64,000 nt of DNA from Anarhynchus alexandrinus (taxonomy: Eukaryota > Chordata > Aves > Charadriiformes > Charadriidae), in assembly GCA_008711295.1 (NCBI GenBank), contig VUYV01000216.1, positions 1,359,802 through 1,423,801 on the forward strand, read 5' to 3'. Every line of letters begins with the position of its first letter. Position 1 is the stretch's first letter. Both the position numbers and the translations under genes were made by a program. The notes beneath the pieces were generated by a model. That model was not told the origin of the DNA. It was given only the letters and a program-made list of their open reading frames with translations, and did not search any database. Below, piece after piece: positions 50,510 to 60,850 of the stretch.

Positions 50510-50572
50510 TATTCTTTGCTCCACCGAATTTGCCCCGGACTAAAATTCAATACAGTGAGCGTGTTTCTCACA

Positions 50573-50576
50573 CTCC
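50573..50576. repeat. Right target-site duplication CTCC
   Basis: Partner of 49976-49979. Confidence 0.6.
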
Positions 50577-52774
50577 TATTAATCGAGCTCAGGTAATATT
50601 TCCAGACACTCTAGACATGATTCAGATTTTGAATAAAAGCTTTGTCTCAGAGTCCAATTCAACAGATGAATCGTGCCTATAATTTTGCCCCAGGTATTAA
50701 TTTGTGTTCCCCTGGGTGTTTTAAGAACAAAAGGCTTGCTTCCCAAAATGGAGGCCAATTTGAATATTTAGGGCTTGGGACATGTTTTAGGTCTTGCTGG
50801 AGAACTAGCTGTGAGCACAAGGCAAGGAGGCACAGATGGGAGGAATAGCCAGCACGGTAGGAAATCAGGGTTCCAGTGCCTGCAGCTATTCAAGCCTGGT
50901 ATGTCGCAGCAGTCACTGCTATACCAACCACCAGCACTGATGTCAATGAGAAAATAGGAGCACTCAGGAACAAGGGGGAAAAGGAGAGAGAAAGAGAGAG
51001 CGCGCAACTAGCCTAATAATTACTTGATTACAGAAAGGAAAAATATCACTTAAGAAACAAGATGTCTTCACTGAACTGAGAAACAGACGCCTACCAGTCT
51101 CTGTAGGATTCAATTAAAATGCTTCAAGCTTTGCTTTCAGACACTGTGAGACGCCTGCTGGTAACAGGCTCTTGCTGGACTTTGCTACATCTGGAAATTC
51201 TGCATCCAAGCCATGCAATACACGATACTTTTTCTGAGAAGAATGCTTTCTTTTATTTTATTTTCTCAAATCTCAAGAGCACAAGTCAATTAAGACACAA
51301 TAGCAAGCTTCTCAAACTGAGAGGTCAAACTGTAGGGCAACTTACTCCACAGTAGAACAGATAATCATCTTAAGTACTTTGCAAAGCCTCAAAACACGCT
51401 TCTCCGGCTATCCGAAGATCAATACTAATGTGCCCACCCTCCAGCCAAGCTAAGCATGATTCACTGGAATATGTTTTTACCGTGCAAAAATGAAAGAACA
51501 ACTTTGTTGGGCTGAAGGGTTTCATTTAGGGATGCAGCTTTCACAGCAGTACAGAAGCACTACCATGTATACATCTTGTTCCCTGTAGTTATTAACCTCT
51601 TTGGAAGCAGTATGTATTGGCGTTCTTAATAAAAGGCTCACAGAGGAACATCAGACTGAGGTTTCTACCCCACCCCCCTCCACCGCCCCCGCCCCCCTCT
51701 GCTTCACTTCTGTAGTTTTTGTAGCCAATTTTGCCCTTGATTATTCATGCACAACTCTTACTGAAATCAGTCAACAGATTTTGCATATATATATGGCCAA
51801 AGGCAAGAGGAAAGGCATTAGCACTGGATTTTCAGAAGTACACAGTACTGACTCCTTTTCTCCCATTGAAGTCAAAGGGAATTTTACCACTCTCCCCGAG
51901 TAACGAGCACAGGTAAATCAGTTGTGAATGCTTAGAAAAAATCTCTCTCCTAATTTGAAAGTATTTCTGCTGGCATAATCTCAATATCACAACAGGACAA
52001 AGAGACAAAGGTCTTGGGCCTGTTGTCCATCCAGGATACAATTTCTGCACAAAGCTACTGCACCAGTAAGGAAAGCCAGCAGTTGAACGAAAGCATCCAA
52101 TGTGCAAAGGAGGGTGGTAAACCTTAGCTCACACAGATTTTCCAATGCATTTTGCCTGACAATCCACATAATCTTTTAGAGGAATACTAACTTGCACCGT
52201 ATTTTTCCAATATCCTCTCTTTTTCTCAGAAGAGGGGTTCTGCACTAACCCATGCAGACACAGCCACCTCATAGCTTCCCAAGAGCTGCTATCAGTGTCC
52301 AACGACAAGCGTAATTGCTGTGCCTCCGTATACCCTAGGCTAATCTCAAAAGAAAAAAAAAAAGACCCAATTTCACACTTCATGTTCTTCAGTATTTCCT
52401 GGAGCACAGGAATACAAATGCTATGCAACCTTTTAAATCTGCTTTTACTGTTTCAAGGTACATAATGATTAAGACCTATGCGTATTGGGGCTGAACGCCT
52501 CTAATATTCCAGCTAAGATATTATATTTTAACACAATTTTCAGATCCAGAGTGACTTGTAGCTTCAGTTCATTTAAAGAGAATGCCTTTTATTTCTCTTT
52601 TTTTTTAAGCATACAATTTCCATTAGTTTATAATTCAATATTTTAGCAAAATAAGCTACCTTTTAATTAGGCTCTAATTTAGCTAGGGCCCTTTAGCTCA
52701 CTGGTGAGCATCGTCTGGGCCAAGATTATTGTTTACTACAAGTCTTAATGTTTCATTGTCTGCTCTGCTTATAG
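50577..52774. other. Unique sequence, no gene seen
   Basis: No gene or repeat family recognised apart from the C-rich run at 51668-51697. Overlapping short frames at 50768-51007 (minus) and 51601-51903 (plus) lack motifs. Confidence 0.5.
51668..51697 (-). repeat. C-rich run; minus-strand G-quadruplex motif
   Basis: C runs at 51668-51671, 51673-51678, 51686-51690 and 51692-51697 are separated by 1, 7 and 1 bases. On the minus strand this satisfies the standard four-run G-quadruplex pattern; the plus strand could form an i-motif. Confidence 0.75.
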
Positions 52775-53165
52775 TTCTCTCTCTTGTACTGAAAGCTGAC
52801 CCGGTCTGGATACCAATTCTACAGATGTCCATTCATCACTTCTTGTTAAACAGTGAATAGCAGTTTGCTGCTTACTGCGATCCAAGCTCCCAAGCCCTTT
52901 TGTATCCAGTGACTAATTCCACCATCAGTCCCGTACTGGCTAATGAAATGTACTTGCCTTTTGGGTGGTACTGTGTCACAAAGCCTTCCTGAAGTCATGA
53001 TACATTATAACTTTTTCTTTACCCCGTCAAGTCTCATTGACCATCTCTCCTTCTCAGAGAAGTTAATTGGATATGTGAAGCATGACCTAGCTTTCATTAA
53101 CCTGCACTGACTTCCTGACCAGACTGTATCGGTCCAGCTTTTCCCTAACTTTATTTTAATTAGTG
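52775..53165 (-). mobile_element. Ancient CR1/L3 LINE reverse transcriptase fragment
   Basis: On the minus strand, 53112-53062 reads SQCRLMKARSCFTYPIN without a stop, matching the CR1/L3 reverse transcriptase block SQHGFxKGKSCLTNLI. About 65 bp further, 52996-52979 reads DFRKAL, the decayed form of DFSKAFD in the RT palm. The order and spacing fit the family (SQHGF..., FYDxVT, DEGKAVD, YLDFSKAFD). The segment continues more weakly toward 52775, where an EW..V stretch may correspond to the WRPVTSGVPQG region. Stops and shifts show it is long dead. The catalytic FADD box was not found. Confidence 0.62.
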
Positions 53166-56100
53166 ACTCGGATCTTTCCTAATTCAAAGGTTACATGTGC
53201 ACATATGCCATTTTCTCCTTTATCCTCTAATCCTTTGCTAGTTATAAGCATTACACCACGGTGAATTCACATTCAACTGATAACTGATTGAGGCTAGAGG
53301 AATCTCTTTTTCCTACTCCTACGCATAGACACAGACACTGTCCAAAGAAAATAGAAAAAAAAAAAGTCACTTTTTGTTTAAGCTCTGATATCTGATATCA
53401 CCATTAGAGCTAAAAGAAATCTTATGTATCTTGAATTAATAGATAATCAATCTGTTATTCTCAGTGGGTCACCATTATGATCACAAAGTTGGCAGTTAAA
53501 TTACCTGCTTGGCCAATATCTCTCCCAAGAATTTAAGGTTTTCAAAAGTTCAAATTGTATAGCAAATCAGCAGTCTGTCACATGAGAGAGTCAAAGCTTG
53601 AGGGATTAAAGAGAAATCTGTGAGAACCGAGTGGATATGTTTTGATTAAACCACACACTACAGAAGTCTGTTATTACTTTAAAGTTAAAATGCTTCATAA
53701 AAATCAAGACAACAGACAAAATTTTATGGCAAAACCAGGAATGGAACAGGAGGGAAAATAGGAAATGTGTAAACACAGAGTATTATAAAATTATTATTTT
53801 ACAAGAAAAAGGACCAATTTTTTAAAAAAAAAAAAATTTTCACTTAAATTTCTGTATACATAATGAAAAACAAAGTTAAATTTGAAACTGTCCTGCCTGC
53901 AATAGAACATTTCAAATAACCTGTAAATATACACTCAACCACATCCACCACTTTAGTTTTCTGTCAGAGAAAATTCTGTGCGCAGACATTTTTTGATATA
54001 GAATGAGACTAGGTTTTTATCTTTCAAAATCCTTCAGAAAACGAACCATCTGTGCTCTAATCAACCTTAGAAACTATTAGCAACTGGAAAACCTAATAAA
54101 GGACAAAGCCCACCAACACCAACTATTTTATGTCCTCTACTGTAAGCATCTAGACCAGTTTGTTTTTTACAGTCCGACTAGATTTGACTTCTGCATCTCT
54201 ATTAAGGCACTTAAATGTGGCTTCATTTACTTTAATGCTGTACAACCATCAAGTCTGATTAACTTCTGGGTCTTGTACTTGTGGAACATAAATCTGAAAT
54301 TTAGCCAACTACAGTGCTGAAATAACCAACTTAGATATTTGATTGTAAGCATCTAGCTTCAGCTCCCTGTATGCAAGTGCATACAGGCTTGCATCACACT
54401 TTAAAATCCTCTTAATTCTACAATTTCATCTGTTTCTACTGTCTTTTAATATCTTGAGACATAGTTGACATTTGCACAAGATTTATTGAGGTCTTATCCA
54501 TCCTATAGGATCAATACAAAAACATGTATGATTCTGGGCTACTGTGGTTGTAGGAGAAACATTGCAAGTACTGACAGTTTTGATCTAAGACTTGGATCAC
54601 ATTTCTCTTTATTCCCAATGCCAATATTCCACAGATGCAGTATTCTTCCAGCCCAGCTTCAAACCTCTTTTAAAAATGAAATCTATCAAAAAAATAAATC
54701 AACTTGTCCTTGTTCATTTAAATCCAAATTATAATACCTCTACCCTGCTCTCCACCATCACATCATATATGAGGTTTCCCAGAACTGCAGTTTTGATAAA
54801 ACAAGATAAAGCCAAAAACTTTCAGTAAGTTTTACAACTTCCTCTGTTTTCATCACTTGCTACTACTTGAAAGTTTAAAGCTGTGAGGAAGAAGTTATCT
54901 TCCCAACTACCCAGCAAGCCACTTAAAATCATATTTCTGATTCACTCCTCCAAGCCTCCTTGCTAATCTGCCTAGTGAACATTGATTTTAAGAAGTCATT
55001 CTGTTTCATAGAAATATCCACATCTTCTGTCATAAGTTTCCTTTCACTGTTTCCCCACAGGGCCTGCAGTCTCTCTCATCAGCCTCTTACTCCTTATACT
55101 TTACATTTGTATAACCATTTATTATTCATATTCACGTCCCGTGTAATTTTTCTTTCATTTTCGATCTCAGCTTTCTTGATCATTTCCTTACCTTTTTTCT
55201 TTTGCCTCCTATACCTTCTCTTTCAGAGCTAACACTTCTGATTTATCCTAAGGGATTTCTTGGAAATGAGATGTTAGCTCTCAGTGGGATTTTCTTGGCA
55301 AAACATTTTAAAAAAAAATAAATTATAGATGTCTTGGCTGCATTTCTCCTGGCCTTGATTTCCTCCTGTATTTCCCTGGTCATCCATATTGATCATTTCT
55401 GCCACTTCTTGAATATTTATTTCTTGACTAGATACATATTGTATTTGCTGAGCTAACGGTACTCTGCCTTTGGTATTTTGTACTCATTTCGCTTCCCACT
55501 GTGTTTTGCTCAGAGGTATGCACAACTACATTGCTGCAGAGATACATATCACTGTGACTGCAGAGGCAGAACGACTATAAGTTATCACACAGCAACTGAA
55601 AGTACCAAGTTTTGTGCCTGAAATGTCTCGTTCCCTATGACAAGATAGAAAGAGGCCAAATTCTCCTACTATTACTCTATTTTGTGAAAAATCGAAGTAA
55701 ATGAAATCTACATTGTCCAAGTTTATTCAAGAGCAATTATTTCTAATTCCTTGATATGAAACTATGTCAGAACATCAATTTTCCATTTTTCAATTTATTG
55801 TAGTATGCAATAATAATGTATCTATGATTCTATATTGCAATAGATAATGTACTCTACATACGGTAAGGTATAAAATTTTACCAACCTTTACAGTGAGTTT
55901 CTACCATAGTGATACTTTTAAAAGAATCATTCCCTCCAGAAAAAAACCAAACCAAAACAAAACAAAATAAAATTCTCCATAGTGCACCCCATCTGACTAC
56001 TACACTGTATTTTCACACAACATACTTATATTCTTACTTTGCAGGAAAGCTATTGTTTGACCTTCATCTCCTCAGAGAGGAAATGACACTGTAACTTTAC

Positions 56101-57885
56101 ATTCCTCAATTCTCCCAGCTGTAAAACTGATGCGAAGAACCTTCTTGGCACTTCAGGGCTGGAATATGGTATCGTTGCAATACAGACTGTGTATTTCACT
56201 GTATTATGTTCAAATATGTCTAATCTAGAAAAATAGTATCCAGCTGTCATTTGAACTTAAGTTGTCTTCAGTCTAAGTCATCAACCCAGATTATTAACCA
56301 GAGCTCCTCAACGACCACTCTCCAGCTACAGCATTTGCATCAGGCTAGCAGGGAGTACTAAGAACCCGTATATCTCATCCTGACAGCTGAGAAGAAAACT
56401 TTGAAAATACATAAACATTCATCGAGTGGATATACTCTGAAGCAGTGTGGGATATTCAGAATGCCACTGCTCTACATATAATTTGTTATACTTTTCTTAC
56501 TAGTTGTGTGATAGATTAAAATAGAGGACTGAATGAACAGAAGGATGTGTAAATGGGAAAGGTGGGTGCAGGGAAACCCTTATATGTGGATGGATGAATG
56601 ATGAGTAGAGAGGCGGAGAAGCCCTTGTGTTTGTAAAGAATGGAGACAAATTTGATGCTGAAATTGTCATACGAGCACTAAAAGAGTGAAACTGGCATTT
56701 CAACATTTCCCAGAGAGATAAAAATGCTGTGTGTATTGCACTCCTATTATTTAGGGTCTCTTACTACTTCACTACTTCTGAAAGCCTCCTGTTTGTTCTT
56801 GGTTTGATGGCTGACCAGTATGGGGGATTTCTTTACAGTGGGCAGACAGACAGTGGAGCCTGCAGCCTCATGCCTATCACATTATAAGGCTATCGAGTTC
56901 TTGCTGTGGATGGCAGTGAACATACCCACACTTGGTGCCTGATGTTGCAAAATGATGAGTACATTGGGGAAGACGCTGCAGGTTTTGCAGGAAGTTGCAA
57001 GGGTACAGTATCACTCAAGCTGAGGTTTTTTGCCTCTGGGATGCATTTTGGCCACCCCTGCTTTCCTCCTAAATGACACAATTATACCAACAGGAAAGGA
57101 AATAAGCCAGGAAGCTTCAGGATCAACAGTCTGCAAGTCAAGGGCAGTTAACTCTGGGATATGATTTTGCACTCTTGCATTATTTCAGCACATACTGGTG
57201 AAGCAGCCATTATAGGCAGCCAATTACAGAAATAATCACAATCAACTAAAACATGAAGTGTGCCCATGCCAAAATAGAATCACTGAACAAATATGTCGGG
57301 CTTTGGGGATTTTTTGTTTGGATTTTTTTCCCCCTCTTTTTCTCCTTTTTCTTCTTTTTTCCACATTTGCATTTGCTTTACCCAAGGGCAAGGTTTCTCT
57401 GCTGCTTAGAGAAGCTGGCAGAGCAGCCAGTGGTTTCCACAGCAGTGATAACATCACACTGTGAAACTCCGCGTTTTCATAATGTGATACCAATATATGC
57501 CCTTCAAGTAAATTACACTGTCAATTTTACATCAGGAATGTTCTGCATCATCACTATCAAATGATGTAGTGTTAAATGTCTTTTGAATTGGATAATTTGG
57601 AAGGATACAATGTTATTAATGTAACACTATTATGGATTTCCCTGTTTAAAGAATACCATAAAGGCAACAAAAACAGAGCTCTCAGACTCAGTGCTGTACT
57701 AAGTACCACTTACTTGAAATGAGCACTCTCCTGTCCTAAACTTCAAATGCTTCAGGGTGGCTTTTTACTTCACTGTAGATCCTAAATATTTCCCCAGCAA
57801 GAAAATAGTCAGGGCTTTTCATCTAAGGAAATCCTGATCTCATAGGAGAGAAAAGCCAAAAACCCTTCCTGGGAAGAGGGACAAT
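53166..57885. other. Unique sequence, no gene seen
   Basis: A pyrimidine-rich stretch at about 54950-55240 gives a 90-codon Phe/Ser/Leu-rich frame without motif. Its style would fit an antisense LINE remnant, but I cannot align it. A pure pyrimidine tract lies at 57323-57362. No gene recognised. Confidence 0.45.
57323..57362. repeat. 40-bp pure pyrimidine tract
   Basis: Uninterrupted T/C, capable of triplex (H-DNA) formation in principle. ATTTGCAT, an inverted octamer motif, follows at 57365-57372. Confidence 0.85.
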
Positions 57886-57965
57886 CAGTGGATAAGCCAC
57901 CAGACTGGGGAGTCAGTGGACCTAACCTTCCAGTCTGCTCTCTCACATTAACCCAAGGGCTAAAG
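57886..57965 (+). mobile_element. MIR SINE remnant, tRNA-related head
   Basis: AGTGGATAAGCCACCAGACT, GGGGAGTCAGTGGACCTAAC, CTTCCAGTCTGCTCTCTCAC and ACCCAAGGGC follow the MIR head and core (agtggttagagcac, ggactgggagtcaggagacc, ttctagtcctggctctgccac, accttgggc) in order with little indel. This is the clearest of the SINE remnants here. Confidence 0.62.
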
Positions 57966-60180
57966 GAGGTGGTTTTGCCAGTCTGGCTACAACATGGATG
58001 ATGCACCAGCAGCTTTCTGCTATAGTTTGTACAGTAAGAGATAAAAGTGATAGAGCTAGTGCCAACTCCCATCCGAAGCAGACACACAGAGTACATCCAA
58101 ACTAAACAAACTCTTGGTTTGTTAGATATCAGTGTTCTTACCCCACCAAGAAAGCCCACCTAAAAAGAATATTAAGAACTGCAACAAAACTGCAAAGCAG
58201 AGCCAACTTCTGATTCTAGTGTCATCAGTTATGTCCACATGAGCAACCCCCTATATTACTTTCATGGGGAAGAAAAACATTTGAAAAAATGCCTAGAACA
58301 GAGAAACCTGTTTCTCAGGAAAGCCATTGAAATCTCTCCTGTTAAGCTGCTTTCAAGTATTTTACAGTGAAAATCTTTGCCTGTGTAAATGACCTAGTCA
58401 AAGCCTATTCTGTAGTTAAGTTAACTAAACAGGACTTCAGTACAACATAACTGGCTTTACACTTTTTGCGCAAAGAAGAATTCAGTCTCATATTCTTGTT
58501 TTCCAGGACAGTTCATTTTTATAGGCTGAGAGCAAAAAGACTCATTTGCAATGCAGTAGGTGGTAGGAGACAGCAGAAAGATAGATATCTACAGAGAGCG
58601 CAAGAATGTTTCAGGAAAACAATTGATCCAAACATACATTCACTTTTATCCTAACCTGGAATTCCTTGGCTTTAATCATTGCAGCCAAAGATGCTTTCCA
58701 TGTTCCACTTCCACTGGGACTAAAGGGCTCAAGGAAAATCTGGTCCCTCAAAAGAAAATTAAAAAAAAAAAAAAACCCACAACAAAATCTAATAACTGGT
58801 TTATATTTTCATGTTATAAAACATGAAAAAAATACTATTCTTTTCCAAAAAAATGAATTCCCAAACAAGTTAAGTTTTCTGAATTTTTCCCTTGGAAAAC
58901 AGCTTACCAGAACAGATTTTCAGATGCTCATCATACTTTACCTTACATATTTTCCAAACAAGAGTTTTTTCCAAAAAAGGCAGCACTGCTCTTATTGTAT
59001 GCTATAAATGCACTGGAACTTGCAAACTCAATTAATTAAAATTCATTTAAGATTAACACAATAAATTCCGCTGAACACTGGCTGGGTACTGAAGAGTTGT
59101 CTCATCATGACCAATTTTTATGTGATTGACTAGGTACTGTGCAGCCTTTTAAATTACTTCCAAAATGTTTACATTTGTAGATCTCAAATAACTTTATAAT
59201 AAGATAATTAAAGCTAAGAGTATTCCAAAATGAGGTAAAGACAACACATTTGACAGGCAGGCACAGTGCTATTAATAGAGTTAATATTGGCAAGGTTCTG
59301 GCACAGGTTAGAAATCCTGAAATACAGTCTAAATCTCAGTTGCCAGCTCTAGTAATAAATTACAATATGTTCATTTTACCTTCCCAACAGTGGCTACAGA
59401 TATCATTATAAATCACCAATTATGAAAGAAAAAGCACAGCACATCTCTTTATCCATTGAAATGTCTCTGTTCTTTCTGTTAAAATGAGGAAGCAGTACTT
59501 TTTGGTTTGTTTTTACAGGTTGGTAGTTGTGGGGTTTTTTGTAGTTTAGAAAGAAAACCTTTCCAAGAGAGATTTTCTAGATTTAATCTGATGAATCTGC
59601 CGCGTAACAATAATGGATGTCATGGTAATCATACTAGTCAACCCAATGAATTGAGGTAGAGCCAAAAATTCACATCTTAACCCAATTTTAAGCTCTTCAA
59701 AACTTAGAAAGCTAAGAAACTTGTTCTCATCAATGTTCACTATCATTTTTTTCCCTCTCCTTTCACTCCTTATCGCAAACTTTTAAGGAGTTACTCACGT
59801 GCATATTTCTTCTCTGAATTTCAGTTTGGTGACAAAGAAAGTAATTTCTAAAGTAACTGTCACATTCACCCCATCTAAGTCATCATAATTCCCTCTAACT
59901 CGACACGATGTATAACCAGTCACTTTTAAATTTTCTACACCAATCTGAAACAATAAGCATAGGAGAGAGCTGAGCTCATCAGCATTAGCCCACTGTGTGT
60001 ATCAGCAGGAGGCATCTTGGCTCACACAGCCACTTTCTGAGATGAGTTTTGAATAAGTGGGACAAATTTGGCAGGGGAAAAAAAAGACAAGCAATGAGAA
60101 AGGATAAGCAGAAAGGTTGGAAGGCTCGTTCCCTGCATGCACACACATGCACCATCCTCAACACATGGTTTTCTGCAGAA
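57966..60180. other. Unique AT-rich sequence, no gene seen
   Basis: Nothing recognised. An A-run lies near 58760-58775. Confidence 0.5.
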
Positions 60181-60850
60181 GAACCAATTTCAGACAAGTC
60201 ATCGGGCTGTTACGCTCGTTCCTAAAGCCGTGCCTGGCTGTGCAACAGCATTCAGTGTCTGTCACGTGCTGTAACCGGTAGCATTGAAAATGACATCTGC
60301 AAGACCATCACAGCGGTCATACCTCACCGCTACCCCAACTGTGTCCGGGCCAGCGCTGCCTGCCCCCCCCATGCTCCGGCCAGCTGCCAGCCCTGCCGCA
60401 GCCACCCCTCACAGTGCTGCCATACGCCACCCTGGCACAGGGACAGGGCACCGAGCCACCTTGGGACGGGCAGTGTGTTCAGGCCGCCTGACAGCGGGGC
60501 TGAGCAGTGCACCAGCCCCCAAGGTTTCTCTGTTGAGTGATGAGATCAGACAGGGCGCCACAGGCCCCCCCGAGTGCCTTGTCTGCATCCTCTTAATTGA
60601 ATGTGGCACCAACAAGGGACCTGCACTTGTGCCACAGTATCTGGTCTGAGCGAAAACATTAGTTTTAAAATAATTGCTGTGGCAGAGGGCTCGTGGCCAC
60701 CGAAGGTAACCTGCTATGTTCCGCTTGAGGCGGAGGCCGAAATGCTGCAGCTGGTTGTGCGTAACCCTCTCACCCTCCACACCTCTCCCACCAGCTTTGC
60801 CGAGGGCAAACACCACTGTGAAACTCTGGTTTGCTTTTTACACTACATTG
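60181..60850. other. CpG- and GC-rich island, function unknown
   Basis: I count about 27 CpG dinucleotides in 60181-60850, whereas the flanking kilobases are nearly CpG-free. The left two thirds are strongly C-rich on the plus strand, with C8 at 60363-60370. Frames are open on both strands: plus 60284-60649 (121 codons, Ala/Pro/Thr-rich), plus 60601-60861 (86 codons), minus 60409-60816 (135 codons). No family is recognisable, and Ala/Pro-rich openness is expected in GC-rich DNA. It could be a promoter-type CpG island with a first exon, a CpG-rich regulatory element, or an unrecognised repeat. No TATA box or clear splice site decides the strand. Confidence 0.4.

Larger units (their letters stand above)
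49980..50572 (+). mobile_element. Solo LTR, class I (gammaretrovirus-like)
   Basis: The proposed ends are TGTAATAAG... and ...TTTCTCACA, giving TGT/ACA termini. CTCC flanks both sides (49976-49979 and 50573-50576), the 4-bp duplication typical of gammaretroviral integration. Two internal tandem duplications sit in the U3 part: 32-bp units at 50010-50041 and 50042-50073, and 38-bp units at 50308-50345 and 50349-50386 (32 of 38 identical). The octamer ATGCAAAT (50382-50389) overlaps the end of the second pair. AATAAAAA at 50431-50438 could be the TATA element, as in gammaretroviruses. AATAAA at 50504-50509 is the polyadenylation signal and is followed by a U5-like stretch. No primer-binding site or polypurine tract adjoins, so it is a solo LTR. 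It is moderately CpG-containing and richer in GC than its flanks, which suggests a not very old insertion. The exact family is not identified. Confidence 0.8.

Noticed and set aside
55820..55845. CTATGATTCTATAT resembling CR1 termini
   Set aside because: AT-rich context with no CR1 body before it.
60409..60816. 135-codon minus-strand frame inside the CpG-rich island
   Set aside because: Opposing strands are open at the same place, as GC-rich sequence allows, and no domain is visible. Kept only as part of the island.
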